Shown piece by piece: positions 1 to 7,200 of a stretch of DNA of 24,668 bases (position 1 is its first letter; each line of letters opens with the position of its first letter). Source of the DNA: Bacteroidota bacterium (GTDB lineage Bacteria > Bacteroidota > Ignavibacteria > Ignavibacteriales > Ignavibacteriaceae); NCBI GenBank assembly GCA_021790055.1, contig JAJYIL010000003.1, forward strand, positions 1 through 24,668. Direction: 5' to 3'. The position numbers and the translations under genes are program-made. The notes under the pieces are model-generated. The model was not told where the DNA came from. It saw only the letters and a list, made by a program, of their open reading frames with translations, and ran no database searches.

Positions 1-344
1 TAATTCCAGGATAATATTAATGTGTTTATGTCGCTTACTTTTGCTGTCCCGCTCAAGTTCTGCGTTGTAACGATATTAGATACGTTTTTGGAAAAATCAC
101 TTGTGGGTGATAATTGAACTGTGTAGGTAATAGAAGCAGGAAAGCCGAAATTAGCCGCAGACCATGAAAAGGTCATTACACTATCCGCATAATTCACATT
201 AAACTGTCCGCTAAATGACATATTAGACAGTGTAGACTGAGTAGGATTTGAACTAATCACCGGTTCGGTTATATCTCTTTTGCATGAAGCCAGCAATAGC
301 CCAAGCATTACTATTATTAGTGAAGCAAATTTTATTTTTTTCAT
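1..344 (-). CDS. SusE-domain outer-membrane lipoprotein (3' end cut off by window edge)
   Basis: The frame is open from an ATG at 344 to the left edge (114 codons seen), so the C-terminus is missing. The N-terminus is a lipoprotein signal peptide (MKKIKF, a hydrophobic stretch, then the lipobox LLASC), which predicts an outer-membrane lipoprotein. The next ~80 residues have the layout of the SusE N-terminal domain: a short linker, then an Ig-like strand pattern including VMTFSWSAANFGFP and YTVQLSPTSDFSK. A Shine-Dalgarno-like AAGGAAG lies about 6 nt before the ATG. It is the third gene of a susC-susD-susE order, 34 bp after susD. SusE-type proteins bind glycan at the surface beside a SusC/SusD transporter. 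The substrate cannot be read from this fragment. The SusE assignment is fairly confident; a generic Ig-like lipoprotein is the alternative. Confidence 0.75.
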   Translation of the reverse strand, partial: MKKIKFASLIIVMLGLLLASCKRDITEPVISSNPTQSTLSNMSFSGQFNVNYADSVMTFSWSAANFGFPASITYTVQLSPTSDFSKNVSNIVTTQNLSGTAKVSDINTLILSWN

Positions 345-378
345 TTTTATCTTCCTTAAACTATAATACTTTCATTTT

Positions 379-2016
379 TTAATAGCCCGGGTTCTGTCTT
401 AAGTTTGGATTGGCATTAAGGTCGTTTGCCGGTATTGGAAACAAATTCCTATAAGAAGGCGTTTGAATTCCGCTTTGAACCTTGCCTTTCCACGTCCATA
501 CATACGAGCCATTTGTAAATTGACCAAAACGAATTAAATCTGTTCTTCTATGACATTCCCAGTACAATTCGCGACCGCGTTCATCCAAAATGAAATTCAG
601 AGTCAGGTCAGAGGCTGTAATATTTCCTGAATCATTGCCATAGGCACGCTGCCTTAATAAATTTATATAATTAACAGCAGTTCCAATATCTCCTCCGCCG
701 CCTCTTAGTACACATTCCGCATACATCAAATATGCATCAGCTAAACGGAACATCGGGAAATCCGTTGTTGCAAAGCTGGTGTGAGCATCCGGCGCAGCGC
801 TACCATCAGCAGATAAGTTTGACCATTTGGTTACACCAATTCCTTGAGTAAAGGTACTAATATTGGTTATATCCCATTGCCATCCATTATTAGCATCAAA
901 GAAGAACATACCTCTTCTATCTTTACCCGGATTATAGTCAGGCGGGTATTGAGTTGATGTTGAAAAAGTATTTTGAGTTATGTTAAATTTAGCGACGAAC
1001 TCTTTAATTGTTCTCATTCCGCCCCAGCTTCCTAACCCACGCAGCGGCATAGTGCTGCCGCCTTCCGAACCGCTAACAAGGAAAGTTGTTCCGCCCCAGG
1101 TTTGCGTGTTTTGCCCGTCGAAAGCAATTAAGAAAACCACTTCGGGGCTGTTGTGGTTGTCGGCAGTAAACAAATGCTGATAGCTTGGATCAAGCGTATA
1201 ACCGGCAGAAATTACTTTGTTAATGTAGGTGAGAGCGTCTGCATACCTTGGCGTACCGGTATATACTTGTGCATTCAAATATAATTTAGCAAGCAAAAAC
1301 CAGGCTGCCGCTTTATCTGCTCTTCCGTATTCGTTTTGTCTTGGGGCAACAAGATCTCCGTCGATTGCGATAAGCTCGCTTTCAATATATTTAAATAGAT
1401 CGGGACGTGTAATCCTCTTCGGGAAAAATGCGCCAGGCTGGTCGGCTTCTGTAACAAAAGGAACATTACCGAACAAATCAAGTGCATGCCAGTAAGCAAG
1501 TGCGCGTATAAAGCGAGCCTCTGCCTTATAATGCTTTAGATCTTCAAGAAAAGTACCGGAAGCCGAGCTCATTGCGCTATTGGCATTTCTTATAAATTCA
1601 TTGCTTAGTGCAATTGTAAAATATATTCTGGAATACAGTGCAGTTAGAAATACGTCGCTTGGAGTCCAGGTTTGCCAATGAAAATCCTTTATCGTAGCAT
1701 CATCCCATGACATTACCGCTTCATCGGTTGAGAGCTCCTGTACATCCCAATAATTACGGAGGTAGCTGCTAAAGCCTTCATCTATGCCTTGAAGATCAGG
1801 ATTTCCTCCGCCGTTTCCTGCCTGCCCGGTAAGAGCGAAGCCGGCATACACCTTTGCAAGTGCTTCTTTATATGCTTGCGGATTTTTGAATACGTTGTTT
1901 GCTGTGTTCGTGTTTGGATCTATTGGCTGAACCTCCAAATCTTTAACACAGGATGCAAAGAAAAACGAAGTAAATAACATTACCGGAATTAAGTATCTAA
2001 TTTTTTTCATTTTCAT
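379..2016 (-). CDS. SusD/RagB-family nutrient-binding outer-membrane lipoprotein
   Basis: This is a 545-residue surface lipoprotein that caps a SusC transporter and binds the incoming oligosaccharide or other nutrient. A signal peptide ends in the lipobox FFASC (Cys about residue 22). The following region, with LEVQPIDPN, SSYLRNYWDVQELSTDEA and the helix holding HYKAEARFIRALAYW (TPR-like), is typical of SusD/RagB proteins, as are FRLADAYLMYAE, NLLRQRAYG, LDERGRELYWE and the C-terminal LFPIPANDLNANPNLRQNPGY. Length is normal for the family. Two in-frame ATGs are possible. The one at 2010 sits 9 nt after AGAAGG and the one at 2016 only 3 nt after it, so translation may start at 2010. The gene starts 15 bp after the susC stop, so it is co-transcribed. 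The family call is certain; the ligand is unknown. Confidence 0.95.
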   Translation of the reverse strand: MKMKKIRYLIPVMLFTSFFFASCVKDLEVQPIDPNTNTANNVFKNPQAYKEALAKVYAGFALTGQAGNGGGNPDLQGIDEGFSSYLRNYWDVQELSTDEAVMSWDDATIKDFHWQTWTPSDVFLTALYSRIYFTIALSNEFIRNANSAMSSASGTFLEDLKHYKAEARFIRALAYWHALDLFGNVPFVTEADQPGAFFPKRITRPDLFKYIESELIAIDGDLVAPRQNEYGRADKAAAWFLLAKLYLNAQVYTGTPRYADALTYINKVISAGYTLDPSYQHLFTADNHNSPEVVFLIAFDGQNTQTWGGTTFLVSGSEGGSTMPLRGLGSWGGMRTIKEFVAKFNITQNTFSTSTQYPPDYNPGKDRRGMFFFDANNGWQWDITNISTFTQGIGVTKWSNLSADGSAAPDAHTSFATTDFPMFRLADAYLMYAECVLRGGGGDIGTAVNYINLLRQRAYGNDSGNITASDLTLNFILDERGRELYWECHRRTDLIRFGQFTNGSYVWTWKGKVQSGIQTPSYRNLFPIPANDLNANPNLRQNPGY

Positions 2017-2031
2017 TTTCCTTCTAAAAAA

Positions 2032-5000
2032 TTAGTAATTGAGACTAACTGAAAACATAAATGTGCGCGGTCTTGGATATATATTGTTATCAATGCCCCC
2101 AACAACTTCAGGATCCAATCCGGAATACTTGGTAATCGTAAAAACATTTTGTACGGATACCCCGATACGACCGCCGACCGGACCTCCTAATAAAGATTCG
2201 AAATTATAGCCAACACTGATGTAATCCAGCTTGAAAAACGATGCATTTTCCAAATAGAAGCTTGACCAATATTGTGCTGTTGTGAAGTTTGACTTTTTAA
2301 CATCTGTTAAGATATTTGCCACATACCCGCTCTGGTTATAGAGCTGTTGATATATTGCTAAAGAGGATGCGTTATTATTATATACATAATTATCAAGACT
2401 CAATCTTCCTGAAAAGCTAAAATCGAACTTTCCGAAGTTGATTTTGGAAGATATACCCATTAAGACAACCGGGTTCGGCGATTTCATATAATATTTATCC
2501 AAATTATTTCCCGATACGTTACCGCCTTTACCGCTCTTATCAACATATAAGCCTTCAATGGGCATTCCGTTTGGTCCATAAACCTGCGTGTATAAGAAAT
2601 AGGCATAAGCCGGATATCCGACGGCATATTTTTGTACGTAGTTTCCTACGCCTCCGCCTATAAGACCAATATCTACTCCTAAGAATGAAGGATCGTTGTA
2701 TAACGTTAACTTTGTTACCTTATTTACATTATAAGTTAAATTAAAACCGAGTTCCCATGTAAAATCCTTTTCCAAAATCGGAGTTCCGCTCAGGTCAAGT
2801 TCCATACCATTATTTTCCATCGATCCGACGTTGGTAAGTAAATAGTTTGAAAAGTTAGTGCCAACGGGAATAGGTACGTTGTTCAACAAATTGTCTGAAG
2901 TATTTTTATATACATCAATGGAACCCGATATTCTATTTTTTAGCAAGGAAAAATCTAATCCGCCATTTAAGGAAGTTAATGTTTCCCACTTTAGATTTGC
3001 ATCATAGGCATTTGGGCGGAGAGTAGGATAGAATGTATTCCCAAATTCATAATATGCACCGGGCTGGCTTAAAGTATAAGTTGGAATATACGGATAGTAG
3101 TTATTTCCAACATCCTGCTGACCGGTTTTTCCCCAGCTTAACCGCAGCTTAAGCTCATTTATTGCGTTGGATTTAGGAAAGAATGATTCGTCTGTTATCT
3201 TCCACGCAGCAGCTACTGCCGGGAATAAGCCCCAGCGATTATTTTTTGAAAATCTTGAGGAACCATCATCTCTTAATGAAAATGTTAAAAGATATTTGTT
3301 AAACATTGAGTAGTTCAATCTGCCAAAGAATGAAATTAAATAATATTCATTCTTATACGACGATGCGGCTGCACCCGGCAGACTTGGGTTCCACGGACTA
3401 TTAGAGTTCGCTCCTTCATTATAAAAATGCTGAAATGAATAACCGGCTGTTAAATCGAAAGTGTTAAAGGTTATTGCCTTGTTGTAGTTTAAATAAAAAT
3501 CCAACAAGCTATTTGTTATTTTTTGGTCATACCTTTGGATTTGCAATTCCGGTTGTCTCTGCTGCCAGGCAGCGTTTGAATCTGCAATATTGCTGCCTCT
3601 TGATGTGTAAGAATCCAAGCCGAGATTTAGAGTTGCTTTTAAATTCGGTATATATGGAATTAGGTAATCGAATTTGCCGTCGAGTAAAAATCTACTCACA
3701 TTGGATTTATTATCATCTTGTTGTATAAGAGCAACCGGGTTGGCTGTAGCAATATAGTTTGCCACGTTGGTGCCGGGAGTAAGCCATGTTGTGTATCCGC
3801 CATAAACATTACCGCTTCTAACTGGCTTTGTAGGATCATATTGAAGTGCAGCACCAACCGCACCTGCATTAGAGAAATTATTGCCTATCCACGTTGCCGA
3901 AGCATTTAAATCCATATTCAAGCTTCCGCCAAATAACGACGGGTTTACAGCAAGAGTAAGATTTTTTCTATCTATATTATTATTCTTTAAGATTCCGTCC
4001 TGGTATAAATAGTCGAATGAAGCCCGGTATGGAACCGAAAATAGAGAGTGGTTGATACTAATATTGTGTTCGGTAGTCGGTGCAACCTGGTAAATTTGAT
4101 TTTGCCAATCAGTATTAGCAGTACCTAATTGACTAAGTGCATCGGCAGTTAAACCGTAATTAGCAACCCTATCGGCTATTAAAGCTCGGTATTGGTTTCC
4201 CGAAAAGACAGATAATGTTTTTGCAGTAGTTGCCAGAGAATAACTGCCGGTATACCTAACTTGCATTTTCCCTCCCGGTTTCACTGTACCCTTCTTTGTT
4301 GTTATGATTATAACGCCGTTAGAAGCTCTTGATCCGTAGATAGCCGTTGCAGATGCATCTTTCAGAATAGTGATTGATTCAATATCATTCGGATCTATTG
4401 TTGAAAGCGGATTTGCCATACCTGAAATACCACCGCTCGATAAAGGAATATTATCGACCACTATTAAAGGATCGTTGTTTGCCAACAAAGATGAGCCGCC
4501 GCGGATTCGAATTTGATCGCCTGCACCTGCCTCGCCGCTGGATGTATTAACAATAACACCGGCAGCTTTACCAACCAACAATTCCTGGGGAGATGTAATT
4601 GTTGCATTACTAAAATCCTTTGCAGAAATAGCTGTAACAGCCCCTGTGGCATCGGTCTTTTTTACTTCTCCATACCCGATACCTACTACTTCAACCGCCT
4701 TAAGCTGCCTTGCCTCAGGTTGTAATGTTATGCTTAAAAATGATTGATCTACGATAGCAATTTCCTTTCTGGCATATCCTACAATCGATACAACTAAAGT
4801 ATCACCTTTATTTGCTTTTAACCTGAATGTACCATCAATATCTGCAACAGTACCCCTTGTGGTACCTTTTACTTCGATGTTAGCAAAGGCTAACGCAGTC
4901 CCATCTTCCGCACTTGTAACTTTTCCGCGTATCTCCAGTTCCTGTGCGAAAAGATATGAACCAGCTTGCAATATTAAAAATACAAAGACATAAAGGATTT

Positions 5001-5136
5001 TGATACTTACAACGTGATTATTGCGCTCTTTTAATTTAGCAGAAAATATTGGAATTCTACTTACCGTCAAACTTAAATGGCTCATTATACCGCTACAAAA
5101 ATTCGCCAGTAAGTTTACTCGTTTTGGCTTTGCCAT
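2032..5136 (-). CDS. SusC/RagA-family TonB-dependent outer-membrane transporter
   Basis: This is a large (about 1034-residue) outer-membrane beta-barrel that imports a nutrient captured by the adjacent SusD, powered by TonB. Order of parts: a basic N-terminal extension, a signal-like hydrophobic segment ending in YLFAQ (about residues 45-68), a carboxypeptidase-regulatory-like domain (ELEIRGKVTSAEDGTALAFA, about 70-145), a plug domain with the SusC signatures GYGEVKKTDATGAV, IRIRGGSS, LIVVDNIPL and SITILKDASATAIYGSRA, and a barrel ending in PRPRTFMFSVSLNY. An ATG at 5148 is also in frame, but it has no ribosome-binding site. The ATG at 5136 has GAGGA 5 nt upstream, inside the longer reading, so it was chosen. 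Even so about 40 residues precede the hydrophobic segment, which is long. A leader of roughly 300 nt is predicted upstream. Family certain, substrate unknown. Confidence 0.95.
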   Translation of the reverse strand: MAKPKRVNLLANFCSGIMSHLSLTVSRIPIFSAKLKERNNHVVSIKILYVFVFLILQAGSYLFAQELEIRGKVTSAEDGTALAFANIEVKGTTRGTVADIDGTFRLKANKGDTLVVSIVGYARKEIAIVDQSFLSITLQPEARQLKAVEVVGIGYGEVKKTDATGAVTAISAKDFSNATITSPQELLVGKAAGVIVNTSSGEAGAGDQIRIRGGSSLLANNDPLIVVDNIPLSSGGISGMANPLSTIDPNDIESITILKDASATAIYGSRASNGVIIITTKKGTVKPGGKMQVRYTGSYSLATTAKTLSVFSGNQYRALIADRVANYGLTADALSQLGTANTDWQNQIYQVAPTTEHNISINHSLFSVPYRASFDYLYQDGILKNNNIDRKNLTLAVNPSLFGGSLNMDLNASATWIGNNFSNAGAVGAALQYDPTKPVRSGNVYGGYTTWLTPGTNVANYIATANPVALIQQDDNKSNVSRFLLDGKFDYLIPYIPNLKATLNLGLDSYTSRGSNIADSNAAWQQRQPELQIQRYDQKITNSLLDFYLNYNKAITFNTFDLTAGYSFQHFYNEGANSNSPWNPSLPGAAASSYKNEYYLISFFGRLNYSMFNKYLLTFSLRDDGSSRFSKNNRWGLFPAVAAAWKITDESFFPKSNAINELKLRLSWGKTGQQDVGNNYYPYIPTYTLSQPGAYYEFGNTFYPTLRPNAYDANLKWETLTSLNGGLDFSLLKNRISGSIDVYKNTSDNLLNNVPIPVGTNFSNYLLTNVGSMENNGMELDLSGTPILEKDFTWELGFNLTYNVNKVTKLTLYNDPSFLGVDIGLIGGGVGNYVQKYAVGYPAYAYFLYTQVYGPNGMPIEGLYVDKSGKGGNVSGNNLDKYYMKSPNPVVLMGISSKINFGKFDFSFSGRLSLDNYVYNNNASSLAIYQQLYNQSGYVANILTDVKKSNFTTAQYWSSFYLENASFFKLDYISVGYNFESLLGGPVGGRIGVSVQNVFTITKYSGLDPEVVGGIDNNIYPRPRTFMFSVSLNY

Positions 5137-5170
5137 ATCATTCCTCATTGATTTTTTTTAATGAAATTTT

Positions 5171-5356
5171 TCAGTTGAAATAAGAAACTTTTCTACCGTA
5201 AGAATTTATCACCAAGATATTGTCAATCATGTAAGACACTCCTCCGATTCTGCTTCCGTTATGATGCAAAGTGCCTGTCTGGAAATATAAGAGTGACGAA
5301 AGAAATAAAAGGGATATGGATGATAATAAAAAAATTGTAACAAAAATATCATGCAT
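5171..5356 (-). CDS. Possible small one-segment membrane peptide in the susC leader
   Basis: A 61-codon frame in the predicted susC leader encodes one strongly hydrophobic stretch (about residues 4-25, with LLSSISLLFLSSLLYF) followed by a short polar tail. GGAGAG sits immediately before its ATG, with only 2 nt between GGAG and the codon, closer than ideal. It ends 34 nt before the susC start at 5136, so if the promoter at 5442-5449 is real the two would share a transcript. No family is recognised and a chance frame in AT-rich DNA is quite possible. The other content of 5137-5549 is the promoter and the repeated element listed separately; a TATTTTTG box on the minus strand at 5348-5341 could be a second promoter. 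Confidence 0.2.
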   Translation of the reverse strand: MHDIFVTIFLLSSISLLFLSSLLYFQTGTLHHNGSRIGGVSYMIDNILVINSYGRKVSYFN

Positions 5357-5441
5357 CTCTCCGGGATAAAAAATTATCGATCATAAATTGTAACTTTTAA
5401 TTTTAGTGCAAAATTTTCGGGATAAAAACTTTTTCTCTCAT

Positions 5442-5449
5442 AAAAGCTA
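5442..5449 (-). promoter_or_regulatory. Candidate -7 box (TAGCTTTT) for the susC-susD-susE operon
   Basis: The minus strand reads TAGCTTTT here, which fits the TAnnTTT core of Bacteroidota primary-sigma -7 boxes (consensus TAnnTTTG) except for the last base. Support comes from comparison: the other copy of the repeated element has TAGATTTA at exactly the same distance from its GTAGT block. Transcription would then begin near 5435, giving susC a leader of about 300 nt. No clear -33 TTTG at standard spacing is present, as expected if an activator bound at the element is needed. Confidence 0.4.
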
Positions 5450-5471
5450 CTCAATAACTCTGCCCCAAACC

Positions 5472-5541
5472 ACTACCTAAACGAAGGTATTTTGCCAACA
5501 TTTCTTTCTCTTTTTGAATCCATACTACCCAAATAGGTAGA
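5472..5541. promoter_or_regulatory. Two-part regulatory element, copy A (upstream of susC)
   Basis: Plus-strand block 1 (5472-5493) has ACTAC, AA and CGAAGGTATTTT; block 2 (5523-5541) has TACTACCCAAAT followed by AGGTAGA. The same two blocks recur at 6254-6323 with identical 41-bp spacing between block starts, while the 29 bp between them differ. Block 2 is an inverted repeat, CTACC-N6-GGTAG. Block 1 on the minus strand is also one, TACCT-N6-AGGTA, resembling the 7-2-7 arrangement of TAC-type heptamers bound by NarL. ACTAC occurs in both blocks 52 bp apart, close to five helical turns. It lies 8 bp past the stop of one NarL-type regulator and upstream of the susC promoter box. Confidence 0.6.
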
Positions 5542-5549
5542 AGTTTTTA

Positions 5550-6188
5550 TTAAACGAGCCCTTCCCTAATCGCTTTTGTTACTGCCTCCGACTGTGAATG
5601 TACATGAAGCTTCTTATAAATATTTCTAAAATGGAAACGTACCGTCTCAATGCTTATGAACAATGAATCAGCTATTACCTTAAAACTGTTGCCTTCAACC
5701 AGGCTGCTAAGTATTTCACGCTCGCGCGGAGTTAATATATTTTGTGAGCCTGCAGGCGATGCTTGCTTCTTCTGCTGGAAAAAATCAATCACCTTCCTGG
5801 CAATATGAGAGCTCATCGGGGCACCTCCGTTGTAAGCCTCGTTAATTGCTTCCAGCAGCTTTGAAGGCGGAGTTTTCTTTACAAGATACCCGCATGCACC
5901 TGCACAAAGCGCCTCGAATATCAAGTCATTCTCTTCATAAACAGTAAGAACCAATATTGTAAGTTCAGGTAATATTTTTTTTGCCTGCTTTATCCCTTCA
6001 ATGCCATTCATACCGGGCAGACCGATGTCCATCAACAAAACATCCGGGTTAAGCTTCTCAAGGCTTTTTAACATTGTTTCGCATTTGGAGTATGAAGCTA
6101 TGCAATTATAACCAGATGTTCCGTCAATTAATACTTTTAATCCTTCCCGGATCGTATCGTTATCTTCAACTACAACTACCTTAATCAC
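5550..6188 (-). CDS. NarL/LuxR-family response regulator (paralogue 1)
   Basis: This is a 212-residue cytoplasmic two-component regulator. The receiver domain (about 1-120) has the acidic pair E8/D9, phosphoacceptor D54 (LLMDIGLPGMNG), T82 and K104. The C-terminal LuxR/GerE helix-turn-helix (about 152-212) has LTPREREIL and IETVRFHFRNIYKKLHV. The start is GTG. The partner is very probably the Reg_prop sensor kinase two genes upstream, and the target probably the susC-susD-susE operon just downstream. It is about 80% identical to the gene at 6421-7059 (43 differences in 212 positions by hand count, no gaps); active-site residues and most of the recognition helix are shared. A copy of the two-part element and a TAGATTTA box lie upstream, so autoregulation or cross-regulation is likely. 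Function inferred from family and location. Confidence 0.93.
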   Translation of the reverse strand: MIKVVVVEDNDTIREGLKVLIDGTSGYNCIASYSKCETMLKSLEKLNPDVLLMDIGLPGMNGIEGIKQAKKILPELTILVLTVYEENDLIFEALCAGACGYLVKKTPPSKLLEAINEAYNGGAPMSSHIARKVIDFFQQKKQASPAGSQNILTPREREILSSLVEGNSFKVIADSLFISIETVRFHFRNIYKKLHVHSQSEAVTKAIREGLV

Positions 6189-6223
6189 TTAAATCCCAAA
6201 TATCAAAATTCAAATTCCAACAG

Positions 6224-6231
6224 TAAATCTA
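6224..6231 (-). promoter_or_regulatory. Candidate -7 box (TAGATTTA) for response regulator 1
   Basis: The minus strand reads TAGATTTA, which has the TAnnTTT core. It is placed 22 bp beyond the GTAGT block of element copy B, the same offset as TAGCTTTT has from copy A. The predicted start of transcription is near 6217, leaving a leader of about 29 nt before the GTG at 6188. The equal offset at two otherwise diverged promoters is the main support. Confidence 0.4.
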
Positions 6232-6253
6232 TGAGTAAGGCTTATTTCAGGCT

Positions 6254-6323
6254 ACTACACAATCGAAGGTATTTTAAACTTATTATGAATGTTTTGCAGG
6301 ATATTACTACCCAAATGGGTGGA
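6254..6323. promoter_or_regulatory. Two-part regulatory element, copy B (upstream of response regulator 1)
   Basis: Block 1 (6254-6275) has ACTAC, AA and CGAAGGTATTTT. Block 2 (6305-6323) has TACTACCCAAAT then GGGTGGA. Arms CTACCCA and TGGGTGG around AA make block 2 an inverted repeat with one mismatch. The offset from copy A is 782 bp for both blocks, although the two regulator genes are offset by 871 bp, so the element is not simply keeping step with the coding sequence. It sits 66-135 bp before the GTG of response regulator 1, a normal position for an activator site. Confidence 0.6.
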
Positions 6324-6330
6324 GAGAAGA

Positions 6331-6422
6331 AATTGAAAGTTGAGGGTTAAACATTGAATATTACTTATGAGTACACTTTCCAGAAATAAATGTTCAATGC
6401 TCAATACGCAATGTTCAATATT
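6331..6422. repeat. Inverted arrays of degenerate heptamers after response regulator 2
   Basis: The plus strand carries four contiguous 7-mers at 6331-6358 (AATTGAA, AGTTGAG, GGTTAAA, CATTGAA). After a spacer of about 30 bp, four 7-mers of the opposite sense follow at 6391-6418 (TGTTCAA, TGCTCAA, TACGCAA, TGTTCAA). Each side continues with TATT. The arms can pair imperfectly over about 30 bp in the transcript. The array abuts the stop codon of the regulator gene at 6421. It may act as a terminator or 3' RNA structure, but there is no clean U-tract. Confidence 0.6.
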
Positions 6423-7059
6423 AAACTATACCTTCTTTAATCGCTTTTGCAACGGCTTCGGACTGAGAGTGAACATGAAGCTTCCGATAAATATTTCTGA
6501 AGTGAAAGCGCACCGTCTCTACACTTATAAATAAAGAGTCGGCTATTGCTTTAAAACTATTTCCTTCAACCAATCCGGTTAAAATTTCTTTTTCCCTTGG
6601 AGTTAAAATGCTCTGTGGTTTTTGAGGCGACACAGTTTTTTTGTTCTGGAAGAAATCAATTACCTTTCTTGCAATGTTAGCGCTCATTGGTGAGCCACCC
6701 TGGTAAGCCTCCTGAATCGCTTCCAATAATTTTGACGGCGGAGTTTTCTTTACAAGATATCCGCATGCACCGGCACAAAGCGCATCAAAAACCAATTCAT
6801 TTTCTTCGTAAACAGTCAAAACTAAAATAGTAAGTTCCGGAAGAAGCGCCTTAGCCTTTTTTATCCCTTCTATGCCGTTCATGCCGGGCAAACCAATATC
6901 CATCAGCAGTACATCGGGATTAAGCTTTGCCAGTTCGCGCAGCATGAAGTCGCACCGAGAAAAAGCTCCGACACATGAGTATCCGTCGGTGCCGTCAATT
7001 AATAATTTTAATCCTTCTCTAATCGAATCGTTATCTTCTACAACTATTACGCTTATCAC
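6421..7059 (-). CDS. NarL/LuxR-family response regulator (paralogue 2)
   Basis: This is a 212-residue two-component regulator, colinear with its neighbour at 5550-6188. The receiver has E8/D9, D54 (LLMDIGLPGMNG), T82 and K104; the LuxR-type helix-turn-helix (about 152-212) has LTPREKEIL and VETVRFHFRNIYRKLHV. The start is GTG, as in its paralogue. It lies directly after the sensor kinase (139 bp gap) on the same strand, so it is the more obvious cognate partner. Differences from paralogue 1 cluster at residues 25-44 and in the linker (139-150); the phosphorylation site and almost all of the DNA-binding domain are conserved. This suggests the two read the same kinase and recognise similar sites. 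No copy of the two-part element lies in front of this gene. Confidence 0.93.
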   Translation of the reverse strand: MISVIVVEDNDSIREGLKLLIDGTDGYSCVGAFSRCDFMLRELAKLNPDVLLMDIGLPGMNGIEGIKKAKALLPELTILVLTVYEENELVFDALCAGACGYLVKKTPPSKLLEAIQEAYQGGSPMSANIARKVIDFFQNKKTVSPQKPQSILTPREKEILTGLVEGNSFKAIADSLFISVETVRFHFRNIYRKLHVHSQSEAVAKAIKEGIV

Positions 7060-7116
7060 ATCAGTTCTAATTTTATTCGCTGCAAGTTAAAAAAATTTTT
7101 GTATACTTACACTATC

Positions 7117-7200
7117 AATATTGTAAGATTAGTAAATTCTGTTTTAGTTTCTAACTTACGTCAATCTTGGAGTTTTGTAATCTTGTATTATTGCAATCTT
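7117..7200. repeat. Octamer array with inverted partner after the sensor kinase gene
   Basis: Five contiguous plus-strand 8-mers run to the kinase stop codon: TCAATCTT, GGAGTTTT, GTAATCTT, GTATTATT and GCAATCTT (7161-7200). AATCTT therefore recurs exactly every 16 bp. Two units of opposite sense, AATATTGT and AAGATTAG, lie at 7117-7132 and pair imperfectly with the middle of the array. The last unit overlaps the TAA of the kinase. The overall geometry matches the heptamer array at 6331-6422. Confidence 0.45.

Noticed and set aside
6331..6422. CRISPR-like repeat array
   Set aside because: Units are 7 bp, contiguous, degenerate and inverted, with no unique spacers and no cas genes nearby.
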